Shown: positions 8,098 to 17,158 of the stretch, one piece after another
How positions within the stretch are numbered: the first letter of the stretch is position 1
Layout: each line of letters opens with the position of its first letter
Assembly: GCF_006716765.1 (NCBI RefSeq)
Contig: NZ_VFPO01000001.1
Span: 3,410,001-3,474,000 of the forward strand
Length of the DNA stretch: 64,000 nucleotides
Reading direction: 5' to 3'
Source of the DNA: Actinomadura hallensis
GTDB taxonomy: Bacteria; Actinomycetota; Actinomycetes; Streptosporangiales; Streptosporangiaceae
The notes under the pieces: generated by a model
Told to the model about the DNA's origin: nothing
What the model saw: only the letters and a program-made list of their open reading frames with translations
The model's database searches: none
Position numbers and translations under genes: made by a program

Positions 8098-9753
8098 TTG
8101 CCGGAGGCCCGGCCGCTGCAGCCGCACGACCCCGCGCGCCTCGGCCGCTACCGGCTGCTCGGGCGGCTCGGCTCGGGGGCGCAGGGCACGGTGTTCCTCG
8201 GGGAGGGCCCGGACGGAGAGCGCGTCGCGGTCAAGCTCCTGCGCGTCCAGTTCGACGACGACGCCACCGCGCGGGCCAGGTTCGTGCGCGAGGCCGAGGT
8301 CGCCAAGCAGGTCGCCCGGTTCTGCACCGCCCAGGTCCTCGACGCCGAGGTCGCCGGGGACGCCCCGTACCTGGTCAGCGAGTACGTGCCCGGGGAGCCG
8401 CTGAACCGGCACGTCGCGCGGGAGGGGCCGCTGGCCGGCGGGGCGCTGGACCGGCTCGCCGTCAGCACCGCCGGGGCGCTCACGGCCATCCACCGCGCCG
8501 GCGTCGTGCACCGCGACCTGAAGCCGCACAACGTGCTGCTCGGGCCGGACGGCCCCCGGGTGATCGACTTCGGGCTGTCGCGGGTGCTGGACGCGGCGAG
8601 CACGGTCAGCGGCCGCGCCGTCGGCACCCCCGCCTACATGGCGCCCGAGCAGGTGTCCGGGTCCGGCGCGGGCGCGGCCTGCGACGTGTTCGCGTGGGGT
8701 TCGACGATGACGTTCGCGGCGACGGGGCGGCCGCCGTTCGGGTCCGACTCGATCCCTGCGGTGATGTACCGGGTGCTGCACCACGAGCCCGACCTCGGGG
8801 ACCTGGACGGCGAGCTGCGCGACCTGGTCGCCGCGGCGCTGGACAAGGACCCCGCGCGGCGGCCGACCGCGGCGCAGCTGCTGTTGCGGCTCGTCGGCCA
8901 CGAGGAGGCGTTCGACCCGGCCGCCGCCGCGGCGGCGGCCCCGACGGCGGCCCCAGCGGCGTCCCCGGCCGGCTCGCCGGGCGGGGACACGGCCCCCGGA
9001 GAAGCGGCGTCCGGACGCACGGCGTCCGGGGAGGCCGCGCCCCGGGACACTGCTCCCCGGGACACGACGCCCGGGGACACCGCGCCCGGGGACCCCGCGG
9101 ACACCGCTGCGGACGGGGGCGCGGGTCCGGCCGGGGAGCACACCGTGCCGCCGTCGGCGACCGAGCCGGGCCGTCCCCGCGGGAAGCGCCGCCGGAGGCT
9201 GTGGCGGGCCGCGGCCGCGGCGGCCGGCGCGTGCGCCGTCGCGGCGCTGGCCGGGGCGGGGGCGTACGCGCTGCTGGACCGGGAGGGCGCCGCCGCCCCC
9301 GGCGACGAGGCCGCCCGCGGCGGCGGGCGGGTCACCGCTCCCGCGACGACGCGCGGCCGTGCCTCCGGGCCTCCGTCGTCCGCCGGGCCCGCGCCGACGG
9401 ACCTGCGGCGGACGCCGTCGTCGACGGCTCCCGGGGCGCCCGGGCCGGGCGAGAGCACCGGGTCCGGCGGCGGGGACGCGGACGAGGGGCGACCGCCGCC
9501 GTCGAGCGACCCGCCGCCCCGCGAGGTGGTGCTGGGCTCCCCCGATCCGTCCCGGTACTGCGGCGCCCGCGGCCGCGACGCCGACTTCCGCTCCGGCGAG
9601 TGGTACTGCGTGCCGCGCGGCGGCGACATCGGCGTCGACACCCACATCACGATGACGCAGGTGTGCGCGTCCCAGTACCGGCCGGACGCCGAGGCGCGGG
9701 CGACCGGCGACCCCGGCGACCCGTCGGGCTGGGAGTGCTACGCGTTCCGTTAG
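8098..9753 (+). CDS. Membrane-anchored serine/threonine protein kinase (PknB-like)
   Basis: 551 residues. Residues 18-280 are an intact Hanks-type kinase domain: glycine loop GSGAQG (25-30), ATP Lys46 in VAVK, catalytic HRDLKPHN (138-145), DFG at 157-159, and APE in 'YMAPEQ'. After an Ala/Pro/Thr linker with repeated Gly-Asp-Thr-Ala/Pro units, one membrane helix lies at about 365-393, and an extracellular tail of about 155 residues ends in a Cys-containing domain (four Cys from 'RYCGAR' to 'WECYAF'). There are no PASTA repeats, so the extracellular sensor is of another type. TTG at 8098 is chosen because GGAAAGGGGG lies five bases before it and the protein begins like related kinases ([12 protein letters not shown]); GTG 8029 is an alternative. 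Its stop overlaps that of convergent mshC. Confidence 0.9.
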   Translation: MPEARPLQPHDPARLGRYRLLGRLGSGAQGTVFLGEGPDGERVAVKLLRVQFDDDATARARFVREAEVAKQVARFCTAQVLDAEVAGDAPYLVSEYVPGEPLNRHVAREGPLAGGALDRLAVSTAGALTAIHRAGVVHRDLKPHNVLLGPDGPRVIDFGLSRVLDAASTVSGRAVGTPAYMAPEQVSGSGAGAACDVFAWGSTMTFAATGRPPFGSDSIPAVMYRVLHHEPDLGDLDGELRDLVAAALDKDPARRPTAAQLLLRLVGHEEAFDPAAAAAAAPTAAPAASPAGSPGGDTAPGEAASGRTASGEAAPRDTAPRDTTPGDTAPGDPADTAADGGAGPAGEHTVPPSATEPGRPRGKRRRRLWRAAAAAAGACAVAALAGAGAYALLDREGAAAPGDEAARGGGRVTAPATTRGRASGPPSSAGPAPTDLRRTPSSTAPGAPGPGESTGSGGGDADEGRPPPSSDPPPREVVLGSPDPSRYCGARGRDADFRSGEWYCVPRGGDIGVDTHITMTQVCASQYRPDAEARATGDPGDPSGWECYAFR

Positions 9754-10988
9754 AGCGCGACGCCGAGGAGGGTGTCGGCGACGGCCCTGACCTGGGCCGG
9801 GGCGTCCGCGTCGTCGCCGTCGGCGGCGGCCCAGGCGTCGATCGCCCCCAGCGCCGCGGGGGCGTCGAGGTCGTCGGCGAGGCGGTCGCGGACGGCGGCG
9901 GCCACCGGCGCGGCGGGCGGACCCGAGGCGCGCGACACCGCGGCGCGCCACCGTTCCAGCCGGGCCTCGGCCGCGGCGAGGCCGTCGCGCGTCCACTCCC
10001 AGTCGGAGCGGTAGTGGTGCGCCAGCAGCGCCAGCCGGATCGCCATCGGGTCGGTGCCCGCCTCGCGGAGCCGCGACACGAACACGAGGTTGCCGCGCGA
10101 CTTGGACATCTTCTCGCCGTCGAGGCCGACCATCCCGGCGTGGACGTAGGCGCGGGCGTGAGGCCGCTCCCCCGTGGCGACCTGGGCGTGGCAGGCGCTC
10201 ATCTCGTGGTGCGGGAACGCCAGGTCCGAGCCGCCGCCCTCGACGTCGAAGGCCATGCCGAGGTGCTCGATGGAGATCGCGGAGCACTCCACGTGCCAGC
10301 CCGGGCGGCCCTCGCCGAACGGGGAGTCCCAGTACGGCTCGCCGGGGCGCCGCGCCGACCACAGCAGCGCGTCGAGGGGGTCGCGCTTGCCGGGGCGGTC
10401 CGGGTCGCCGCCGCGCTCGGCGAACAGCGGCCGCATCTCCGCGCGGGACAGCCCGCTCACCTGCCCGAAGGCGGGGTCGGCGGAGACCGGGAAGTACACG
10501 TCGCCGTCGACCTCGTAGGCGGCGTCCCGGCCGCGCAGCTTCTCGATCATCTCGATGATGAGGGGGATCGACTCGACCGCGCCGATGTAGTGCTCGGGCG
10601 GCAGGACCCGCAGGGCGGTCATGTCCTCGCGGAACAGCTGGATCTCGCGTTCGGCCAGCTCCCGCCAGTCCTCCCCGGTCTCTCTGGCGCGTTCCAGGAG
10701 GGGGTCGTCGACGTCGGTGGTGTTCTGCACGTAGTGGACGCGGAGCCCGTTGTCACGCCAGACCCGGTTGACGAGGTCGAACGCCACGTAGGTGTTGGCG
10801 TGCCCGATGTGGGTCGCGTCGTAGGGGGTGATCCCGCAGACGTACATGCGGGCGGTGCCGCCCGGGGCGGCGGGACCGGCGGGACGCACGGTCCCGGTGC
10901 CGGTGTCGTGCAGTCTCAGCGGCCGGGCCGCTGCGGGCAGTCCCGCGTCGGGGAGGCTGGGGACATCGGAGGCGGGCCACGATCGCAT
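9750..10988 (-). CDS. mshC: L-cysteine:1D-myo-inositol 2-amino-2-deoxy-alpha-D-glucopyranoside ligase
   Basis: 412 residues. MshC joins cysteine to GlcN-inositol using ATP, the third step of mycothiol synthesis. It resembles class I cysteinyl-tRNA synthetase but is shorter and starts with the MshC-type 'MRSW' rather than the CysRS start. Visible motifs: zinc Cys51 in [13 protein letters not shown] at 60-63, a second zinc site 'WHVECSAIS' near 230, '[10 protein letters not shown]' near 260, and KMSKSRGN near 298. Length and the absence of an anticodon-binding end support MshC over CysS. A TAAGCT box six bases before the ATG and lack of a ribosome site suggest a leaderless message. Normally it follows the SCO1664-family gene; here that gene is 3 kb away. 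Confidence 0.95.
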   Translation of the reverse strand: MRSWPASDVPSLPDAGLPAAARPLRLHDTGTGTVRPAGPAAPGGTARMYVCGITPYDATHIGHANTYVAFDLVNRVWRDNGLRVHYVQNTTDVDDPLLERARETGEDWRELAEREIQLFREDMTALRVLPPEHYIGAVESIPLIIEMIEKLRGRDAAYEVDGDVYFPVSADPAFGQVSGLSRAEMRPLFAERGGDPDRPGKRDPLDALLWSARRPGEPYWDSPFGEGRPGWHVECSAISIEHLGMAFDVEGGGSDLAFPHHEMSACHAQVATGERPHARAYVHAGMVGLDGEKMSKSRGNLVFVSRLREAGTDPMAIRLALLAHHYRSDWEWTRDGLAAAEARLERWRAAVSRASGPPAAPVAAAVRDRLADDLDAPAALGAIDAWAAADGDDADAPAQVRAVADTLLGVAL

Positions 10989-10994
10989 ACGGAA

Positions 10995-11000
10995 AGCTTA
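10995..11000 (-). promoter_or_regulatory. Candidate -10 box for leaderless mshC transcript
   Basis: On the minus strand TAAGCT ends six bases before the mshC ATG, and no Shine-Dalgarno site is present between. This spacing matches leaderless actinobacterial promoters. A clear -35 is not visible. Confidence 0.4.
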
Positions 11001-11109
11001 TCCATGCCCAGCTAGATGGGTTACGCCGAGATCATGCGCAGGCGTCACCGCCGTCCCGATCCGCCGCCGCCCAGGCGGTTCCGGAGGTTACGGGGGTGTC
11101 CGCACGGGT

Positions 11110-12051
11110 TCAGGCGCGGCGGAGCCGGGGGTCCAGCAGCGAGTGGCACACGTCCACCACGAAGTTCGCGGCGATGACGCACAGCGTCACCATCAGCGTC
11201 ACCCCGATGATCACGGGGGTGTCGCCGGCCGCGATGGACCCGTGGACGAGCTGCCCCACCCCCTGCAGGCCGAACACCTTCTCCACGACGATCGTGGAGC
11301 CCATCAGCGCGCCGAGGTCGATGCCGAACTGGGTGACGACCGGGGCCATCGCCGGCCGCAGGACGTGCCGGCCGAGGACGCGGCGTTCGCGCAGCCCCTT
11401 GGCGCGCGCCGTCCGCACGTAGTCCTCGCCCAGGACGTCCAGCATCGCGCCGCGGGTCAGGCGCGCGTAGCCGGCGACCATGAGGAAGGCCAGCGCGATC
11501 CACGGCAGGATCATCCGGCGCAGGAAGTTCTCCTGGAGCGGGGGCCCGGCCTCGAAGAGGTGGACGCCGTCGCCGAGCGTCGCCGAGAACGCGTACAGCA
11601 GCGCCAGCGCCATCACGAACGGCGGCGTGGACAGGCCCGCCAGCACCAGCGCGGCGGCCGCGCGGTCCCACAGGGTGCGGGCCTTGGCGGCGCTGAGGAC
11701 CCCGAGGGCGACGCCGCCGGCGAACCACAGCACGCCGCCGCCGGCGACGAGGCACAGCGTGGTGGGCAGCCGCGCGGCGATCAGCTCGGTCACCGGGGTG
11801 CCGCTGATGTAGGAGTCGCCGAGGTCGCCGCGCAGCAGCCGTCCCGCGAAACGCCAGTATTGGACGACGAACGGCTCGTCCAGGCCGAGTGCGGCGCGGA
11901 TCTGCGCCAGGGTCTCGGGGGTGGCGCGGGGCCCGCCGATGACCCGCTCCACCGGGACGGGCGAGGCGTGGACGAACACGAACACCAGCGTCGCCATCAG
12001 CCACAGCAGGAGGAGGGCGTGCAGGAGCCTGCGTGCCGCGAGGTGCGCCAC
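11110..12051 (-). CDS. Peptide ABC transporter permease, DppB type (orphan pair)
   Basis: 313 residues with six membrane segments. The N-terminus (residues 6-25 helix) then an extracellular loop with 'FVVQYWRFAGRLLRGDLGDSY', a signature of DppB permeases (key residues WRF..RGDLG near 70-80). The coupling loop reads 'YVRTARAKGLRER' near residue 205. GTG at 12051 follows GGGGGAGG that overlaps the end of the preceding permease gene (six-base gap), so the two are cotranscribed. No binding protein or ATPase is adjacent, so it must borrow these from elsewhere or the system is incomplete. Confidence 0.9.
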   Translation of the reverse strand: MAHLAARRLLHALLLLWLMATLVFVFVHASPVPVERVIGGPRATPETLAQIRAALGLDEPFVVQYWRFAGRLLRGDLGDSYISGTPVTELIAARLPTTLCLVAGGGVLWFAGGVALGVLSAAKARTLWDRAAAALVLAGLSTPPFVMALALLYAFSATLGDGVHLFEAGPPLQENFLRRMILPWIALAFLMVAGYARLTRGAMLDVLGEDYVRTARAKGLRERRVLGRHVLRPAMAPVVTQFGIDLGALMGSTIVVEKVFGLQGVGQLVHGSIAAGDTPVIIGVTLMVTLCVIAANFVVDVCHSLLDPRLRRA

Positions 12052-12057
12052 CGGCGG

Positions 12058-13017
12058 TCACCTCCCCCGCCGCGCGCGGCGGAAGCGCGGGTCGAGGGCG
12101 TCGCGGACGGCGTCGCCGATCAGGTTGAACGCCAGCGTGGTCGCCAGCAGCAGGACGCCGGGGACGGCGAGCAGCCACCACGCGGTGCGGAACACGTCGC
12201 CGCCCTCGCCGAGCATCGACCCCCAGCTCGGCATCGGCGGCGGCACCCCGGCGCCGAGGAACGACAGCGTCGCCTCGAACACGATCGACGCGGGGATCAG
12301 CAGGGCGGTCAGCACGGTGATCTGCGCGGTCAGGTTCGGCAGGATCTCGGTGACCATGATGCGGGCGTCGGAGGCGCCCAGGAGCCGCGCGGCGTCGACG
12401 AACTCCTGCCGCCGCAGCGCCAGCACCTGCCCGCGGACCACCCGGGCGAACGCCGCGACGGAGAACAGCGCGATCACCAGGACCGTCATCGTGATCCCGG
12501 CGCCGGCGGAGGTGATCCGGAAGGTGGTGGACAGCACGATCGCGACCAGCAGGTAGGGCAGCGCGAGCGTGAGGTCGATCAGCCGGGACAGCAGCGTGTC
12601 CAGCGCCCCGCCGGCGAGGCCGGCGAGAATGCCGGCGAGGGTCCCGGCGACGGCGGCCAGCAGCGCCGCCGACACCCCGACCGCCAGCGAGATCCGGGCG
12701 CCGTAGGCGGCGCGGACCAGGACGTCGCGGCCGAGCTGGTCGGCGCCGAGGGGGAACTCCGCGCCGGGGCCGCGCGGCTGCCCGGACGCGTCGAGGCCGG
12801 TGCCGGGGAACGTCGCGTCGTAGGGGTGGCCGGTCAGGTGCTCCCACAGCGGCGCCAGGACGGCGAACGAGGCGATGATCGCCAGGACGGCGACGGAGGC
12901 GGCGGCGGCCCGGTCGCGCCGGAACCGCTCCCATGCGAGGCGGGACGGGCCCCGCCCCCGCACCGGGCCGGTGCCGAGATGGGCCGGCGGGTCCCCGCAA
13001 CGCCACCAAGATCGCAT
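12058..13017 (-). CDS. Peptide ABC transporter permease, DppC type (orphan pair)
   Basis: 319 residues. The central part has the DppC/OppC signature 'FPLGADQLGRDVLVRAAYGAR' (key residues GADQLGRD near 93), coupling loop 'FVDAARLLGASD' near 210, and the family ending 'NLIGDAVRDALDPRFR'. ATG at 13017 has no Shine-Dalgarno site; a TATCTT box nine bases upstream suggests a leaderless start. GTG at 12963 would remove 18 residues but is no better supported. The start codon lies inside the second copy of a 14-bp direct repeat. It forms a two-gene unit with the DppB-type gene and has no binding protein or ATPase partner in the window. Confidence 0.87.
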   Translation of the reverse strand: MRSWWRCGDPPAHLGTGPVRGRGPSRLAWERFRRDRAAAASVAVLAIIASFAVLAPLWEHLTGHPYDATFPGTGLDASGQPRGPGAEFPLGADQLGRDVLVRAAYGARISLAVGVSAALLAAVAGTLAGILAGLAGGALDTLLSRLIDLTLALPYLLVAIVLSTTFRITSAGAGITMTVLVIALFSVAAFARVVRGQVLALRRQEFVDAARLLGASDARIMVTEILPNLTAQITVLTALLIPASIVFEATLSFLGAGVPPPMPSWGSMLGEGGDVFRTAWWLLAVPGVLLLATTLAFNLIGDAVRDALDPRFRRARRGR

Positions 13018-13039
13018 TGAGTTGTCAAGATAGCACTGA
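13007..13039. repeat. 14-bp direct repeat at the dppC-type start
   Basis: CAAGATCGCATTGA (13007-13020) and CAAGATAGCACTGA (13026-13039) match at 12 of 14 positions with a 19-bp period, about two helical turns. On the minus strand the first covers the start codon and the second covers the presumed -10 box, so a protein bound here could block transcription or initiation. Role is inference. Confidence 0.45.
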
Positions 13040-13154
13040 CAGTCACCGCCGCGCGGGCGAACGCCGAAACGGGCACCGGGGTCACCGCTGGAGCGCGCCG
13101 GTCCCCCTGCCGGTCACGGGGACGGGCCGGCGGGGAACGGTCCAGGGGCGGCCG

Positions 13155-13919
13155 TCACAGGATGCGGGTCCAGGAGTCCGGGACGCCCGGATCGGCGGAG
13201 AAGTCGTAGCGGACTCCCGACGGGTACAGCGCGATGAGGGTCACCGACGTCGTGCCCCAGACGCGGCCGTCGCCGACGTCCAGCAGGGGGAGCAGCGCGC
13301 GGTGGTCGGCGCGGGGCAGCCCGTCCCCCTCGACGAGCTTCAGCCACGGCCCCCACGCCCGCTCCACGGGCTCGCCGGGGGCCGGCTCGGGACGCGGCGC
13401 GGCGGCCAGGCGGGGCCGGAAGTGCGCGATCCGCGCGTCCATGTAGGCGTCCTCGGTCTCGCCCTCCCGCTGGTCCCGGCCCTCCAGCCCGCTGTTGACG
13501 ATCATGTGGAGGCCGGGGCCGAGTTCGCGTCCGGTGAGGTTCTCGCCGTCCCAGCTCCACATCCGGACCCGGCCGGGTTCGGCGGCGGCGAGGTGGAACG
13601 GGTCGTAGGACGGCAGGTCGAGGCCGCCGGGCTCGCCGCCCGAGGCGGCCAGCAGCGGCAGGCCCCCGCGCGACACGCGGGCGTCCTCGGGCGCCATGCG
13701 GCCGCGCCCGTTCAGCACGACCCCGGCCCGGGGCGCGCCGGGGTCCACCGCGAGCCAGGTCCCGCCCGCGCGCAGGTCGCGTCCGCCGATCAGCCCCGGC
13801 CGGTCCGGCCAGTGCCGCCCGGGAGGCTCCCATTCGCGGGCGACGAACTCGTCTCGCACGCCGACCAGCAGAACGGGCACCGGGGAGGCGGGGTCGACGC
13901 TGATGATCGCCGTGCACAT
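13155..13919 (-). CDS. NRDE/TANGO2-family protein
   Basis: 254 residues beginning MCTAII, the conserved N-terminus of the NRDE (TANGO2) family whose second residue Cys is usually invariant and may become N-terminal. The family motif N-R-D-E is seen as VRDEF near residue 23, so the first Asn is Val here. 'GGTWLAVD' (about 60) and 'VLNGRGR' (about 76) are typical further blocks. I place the start at the ATG before Cys (13919) rather than 63 bases upstream because the family begins exactly there. Mammalian TANGO2 has been linked to heme and lipid handling; bacterial roles are unknown. Same strand as the SCO1664-family gene upstream. Confidence 0.85.
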   Translation of the reverse strand: MCTAIISVDPASPVPVLLVGVRDEFVAREWEPPGRHWPDRPGLIGGRDLRAGGTWLAVDPGAPRAGVVLNGRGRMAPEDARVSRGGLPLLAASGGEPGGLDLPSYDPFHLAAAEPGRVRMWSWDGENLTGRELGPGLHMIVNSGLEGRDQREGETEDAYMDARIAHFRPRLAAAPRPEPAPGEPVERAWGPWLKLVEGDGLPRADHRALLPLLDVGDGRVWGTTSVTLIALYPSGVRYDFSADPGVPDSWTRIL

Positions 13920-14004
13920 GCCCCAATTGCAGCATTTCGGCCGGAAGGCCCGGACGGCGGGGTGGCCGGGAACCCCCGGCACCGGCCGGAGGCGGGCGCG
14001 CGGC

Positions 14005-14790
14005 CTACAGGGGCGGCCAGGGAATCGCGGGCCAGTCCTCGGGGGGATACGGGTGGATGCGGTGCTTCAGCATGAGCTCCACGCGGCGGCGGGTCGCGTC
14101 CACCTCCTCGGGGGTGAGCAGCTCGGCGAGGCGGGCGCCCAGCGCGCCGCGCAGCCCGGCGTCCACCCGGCCGAGGGCCTCCAGCGCCTCGGGCGTCAGC
14201 GGCTTGCCGCGCCACTGCCACAGCACGGTCCGCAGCTTGTAGTCGACGGAGAAGCACACGCCGTGGTCGCAGCCGTAGACGTGGCCGTCGCCGGGCGGGA
14301 GCAGATGGCCGATCTTGCGGTCGGCGTTGTTGACGACGGCGTCGAACACCGCCATGCGGCGGACCGCCTCGTCGTCGGAGCGCGACAGGGCCACCAGGTC
14401 GATGTCGGGGTCGGGTTCGACCCACAGCTGCACCATGCCCGGCCCGTACGGGCCGTCGCGGTGCACGGTGGGCGGGACCGTCGCCCACCCCATCGCCTTG
14501 GAGACCTCGTAGGCGGCGACCTCCCGCTCGGCGAGGGTGCCGTCGGGGAAGTCCCACAGCGGCCGCTCCCCCGCGACGGGCTTGTAGACGCACGCGGCGG
14601 TGAGACCGCCGAGCTCGACCGAGCAGTACAGCGTGGCGTTCGACGCCTGGACGAGCCTGCCCTCCACGGTCAGCCGCCCGGCCGACAGCAGCTCCTCGGC
14701 GGCGTCGACGTCGCGGGGCGAGACGCGGCGGCCGGGCCCGCCCCGCCCGGCGTCGTCTGCGGGCGCCCGGTCCCGGGAGGACTGCGTCAT
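14005..14790 (-). CDS. SCO1664-family protein (PI3/4-kinase-like fold)
   Basis: 261 residues. Recognised from the conserved order 'VYKPVAGERPLWDFP' (Lys in VYKP about residue 69), 'LAEREVAAYEVS' (about 85), 'FDAVVNNADRK' (about 150), and 'VYGCDHGVCFS' (about 168). These match lipid-kinase-like and HipA-like nucleotide-binding motifs: the Lys, the Glu in REVAAYE, the N-AD loop, and the D-G-H-G metal loop appear intact, so an ATP-dependent kinase or ligase activity is plausible. Members sit next to mshC in many actinobacteria. Biological substrate unknown. It is followed by the NRDE gene here instead of mshC. Confidence 0.85.
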   Translation of the reverse strand: MTQSSRDRAPADDAGRGGPGRRVSPRDVDAAEELLSAGRLTVEGRLVQASNATLYCSVELGGLTAACVYKPVAGERPLWDFPDGTLAEREVAAYEVSKAMGWATVPPTVHRDGPYGPGMVQLWVEPDPDIDLVALSRSDDEAVRRMAVFDAVVNNADRKIGHLLPPGDGHVYGCDHGVCFSVDYKLRTVLWQWRGKPLTPEALEALGRVDAGLRGALGARLAELLTPEEVDATRRRVELMLKHRIHPYPPEDWPAIPWPPL

Positions 14791-14842
14791 GCGTCCATTC
14801 TCCCGGCTGCGCGATCCATGATCCAGTACAGCGGAGGCGTCA

Positions 14843-15391
14843 TCAGCCGAGGTATCCGTTCTGGCGGGGGCACACGTGGCCCTCGGCGTCGAGCGGGAGT
14901 CCGCACAGCGGGCACGGCGGGCGCCCCGCGGCCACGACCTTCAGCGCCCGCTCGGCGAACGCGCGGGCCTGCGCGGGGCTGATCCGCACCCGCAGCACCG
15001 CGATGGCCGGGTCGTCCTCGCCGATCTCGGCGTCCTGCTCGGTCTCGGTGACCTCCTGCGCCTCGATGACGACCCGCTGGTCCTCGGGGTCCCAGGCGAG
15101 CGCCATCGTGCCGACCCGGAACTCCTCCTCCACCGGCTGGTCGAGGGGCGCGTCGTCGCGCAGCTCCGACGGCGTCACCGCCGGGACCGGCGCGTCCCCG
15201 CCGCTGCGCCGCAGCACCTCGTCCAGCAGCTCCTCCAGCCGCTCGGCCAGCAGCGTCACCTGGAACTTCTCCAGGCCGACGCTGGTGACGCGGCGGCCCG
15301 ACCGCGCCTGCAGGTAGAAGGCGCGCTCGCCCGGCCGCCCGACGGCGCCGGCGACGAAACGCTCCGGCAGATCGTAGGAGATGACGGGCAT
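14843..15391 (-). CDS. DUF3090 family protein
   Basis: 182 residues starting MPVISYDLPERFVAGAVG, the DUF3090 signature. The C-terminus carries a small zinc-ribbon-like element, CPLC (about 158-161) and 'GHVC' (about 169-173), ending 'PRQNGYLG'. The four Cys/His pattern suggests a structural metal. The gene starts 10 bases after the histidine-phosphatase stop and is followed by the SCO1664-family gene, the conserved three-gene order in actinobacteria. Function unknown; cytoplasmic, no signal or membrane helix. Confidence 0.9.
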   Translation of the reverse strand: MPVISYDLPERFVAGAVGRPGERAFYLQARSGRRVTSVGLEKFQVTLLAERLEELLDEVLRRSGGDAPVPAVTPSELRDDAPLDQPVEEEFRVGTMALAWDPEDQRVVIEAQEVTETEQDAEIGEDDPAIAVLRVRISPAQARAFAERALKVVAAGRPPCPLCGLPLDAEGHVCPRQNGYLG

Positions 15392-15401
15392 GACACCGAC
15401 C

Positions 15402-16115
15402 CTACGCGCCGCCGCCGACGGGCGCGTCCCCCGGCCCGAGTCCGTCTTTCCCGGAACCTTCCTCCCGCGGCGGCGGCACCAGACCGGCCACGTCGCCGCC
15501 GGTGTCGTTGACGCGGACGACGAACGGCCGCGTCTCGGTGTACCGGATCGCGGTCAGCGACGCCGGGTCGGCCTGGATGCGCTGGAACTGGTCCAGGTGC
15601 AGGCCGAGGGCGTCGGCGACGATCGCCTTGATGATGTCGCCGTGACTGCACACCGCGTAGAGGGCGTCCGGTCCGTGCTCGGCGGCGATCCGCGCGTTCC
15701 AGTCGCGGACGGCGGTCACGGCGCGGTGCTGCGCGGCGGCGAGGGACTCGCCGTCCTCCCCGGGGAACCGCACGGCGCTCGGGTGCTCCTGCACGACCCG
15801 CCAGAGCGGCTCCTTGGCCAGCTCCTTCAGGGGGCGGCCCGTCCAGTCGCCGTAGCGGACCTCGCCGAACCGCTCGTCGGTCTCGACGTCCCCGGCCCGG
15901 CCGTCCAGGCGGGACGCGATCGCCGCCGCGGTCTCGGCGCAGCGTTCCAGGGGGCTGGTCACCACCGCCGCGATCGGCAGGGACGCCAGGCGGCCGGCCA
16001 GCCGGGCGGCCTGCTCGCGGCCGCGGTCGTCGAGGCGCACCCCCGGCGTCCATCCGGCGAGCACGGGTCCGGTCATCGCGGTCAGGCCGTGCCTGACCAG
16101 GAGGAGGGTGGTCAC
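15402..16115 (-). CDS. Histidine phosphatase family protein (phosphoglycerate mutase-like)
   Basis: 237 residues. LVRHG at about residues 6-10 holds the catalytic His and Arg; the second Arg is in 'SPLERC' (about 58), the acid 'ERFGEVRYGDW' Glu near 80, and the second His in 'VCSHGDII' near 152. It belongs to the actinobacterial MSMEG_4193-like group that precedes DUF3090. I take GTG 16115 (MTTLLLVRHG) as the start; GTG 16124 is equally possible and the longer frame to 16178 lacks a ribosome site and overlaps the divergent corA start. A phosphomonoesterase acting on a small metabolite is likely; substrate unknown. Confidence 0.87.
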   Translation of the reverse strand: MTTLLLVRHGLTAMTGPVLAGWTPGVRLDDRGREQAARLAGRLASLPIAAVVTSPLERCAETAAAIASRLDGRAGDVETDERFGEVRYGDWTGRPLKELAKEPLWRVVQEHPSAVRFPGEDGESLAAAQHRAVTAVRDWNARIAAEHGPDALYAVCSHGDIIKAIVADALGLHLDQFQRIQADPASLTAIRYTETRPFVVRVNDTGGDVAGLVPPPREEGSGKDGLGPGDAPVGGGA

Positions 16116-16177
16116 AGCGGCCACTGTAGGAGATCTTCGGCGGCCGCGCGGCGGGGCCCCGGCCCGGATGCGGGACA

Positions 16178-17158
16178 ATGCAGAGTGTGATCGTCGACCG
16201 GGCCATCTACGCGGGCGGGACGCGCCGCGACATCCACGGCGACATCAGCGACGCCTTCGCCCAGTCCCGCCAGGAGCCCGGCGCCTTCGTCTGGATCGGC
16301 CTCTTCGAACCCGACGAGGCCGAGTTCGACCTGGTCAAGCAGGAACTGGGGCTGCACCCGCTCGCCGCCGAGGACGCCGTGTCGGCGCACCAGCGGCCCA
16401 AGCTGGAACGCTACGGCGACACGCTGTTCATCGTCCTGAAGACGCTCACCTACATCGACGAGACGTCCGACATCGAGGTCGGCGAGATCATGCTGTTCCT
16501 CGGCCGGGACTTCGTCGTCACCGTCCGGCACGGCTCCGGCAACCCGCTCGGGCCCGTCCGCGAACGGCTGGAGCAGGCGCCCGAGCTGCTCAAGCACGGC
16601 CCGGCCGCCGTGCTGTACGCGGTGTGCGACGAGGTCGTCGACCACTACGAGATCGTGTCGCACGAGGTCGAGGTCGACATCATCGGGCTGGAGCGCGCCG
16701 TGTTCGACCCGACCGCGCGGGACGTGACCGCCGACATCTACTCCCTCAAACGGGAGGTGCTCGAGTTCCGCAGCGCGGAGGACCCCCTCATCCCGGTGAT
16801 GGACGAGATCGTGCGGGGCCGGGTCCGCGAATGCGGCGGGACCCGCGAGTACTTCCGCGACGTCCTGGACCACCTGATGCGCGTGGACGAGCGGGTCGAC
16901 GCGCACAACGAGCTGCTCAACAGCGTCCTCGCCGCGCACCTGGCGCTGCTCGGCAAGCGGCAGAACGAGGACATGCGCAAGATCTCCGCCTGGGCGGCGA
17001 TCATCGCGGTGCCCACCGCGATCGCCGGGATCTACGGCATGAACTTCGACCACATGCCGGAACTGCACTGGACGTTCGGGTATCCCCTGGTCATCGGGGT
17101 GATGGCCGTGATCTGCGTGCTGCTGTTCCGCCGCCTGCGCAAGAGCGGCTGGCTCTAG
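16178..17158 (+). CDS. corA: CorA-family magnesium/cobalt transporter
   Basis: 326 residues. The large cytoplasmic N-terminal domain is followed by two C-terminal helices (about residues 270-290 and 302-320) with the selectivity motif GMN in 'IYGMNF' (about 286-290) between them, diagnostic of CorA channels. The end 'FRRLRKSGWL' is the usual basic tail. ATG at 16178; GTG at 16187 (MIVDRAIY) is also a credible start. It is divergent from the histidine phosphatase gene and convergent with the next gene, whose stop shares the CTAG at 17155-17158. Function: pentameric Mg2+ uptake channel. Confidence 0.93.
   Translation: MQSVIVDRAIYAGGTRRDIHGDISDAFAQSRQEPGAFVWIGLFEPDEAEFDLVKQELGLHPLAAEDAVSAHQRPKLERYGDTLFIVLKTLTYIDETSDIEVGEIMLFLGRDFVVTVRHGSGNPLGPVRERLEQAPELLKHGPAAVLYAVCDEVVDHYEIVSHEVEVDIIGLERAVFDPTARDVTADIYSLKREVLEFRSAEDPLIPVMDEIVRGRVRECGGTREYFRDVLDHLMRVDERVDAHNELLNSVLAAHLALLGKRQNEDMRKISAWAAIIAVPTAIAGIYGMNFDHMPELHWTFGYPLVIGVMAVICVLLFRRLRKSGWL

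Noticed and set aside
8029..8098. GTG 8029 as kinase start
   Set aside because: The only purine-rich site is too far away; TTG 8098 has GGAAAGGGGG at the right distance and a family-like first block.
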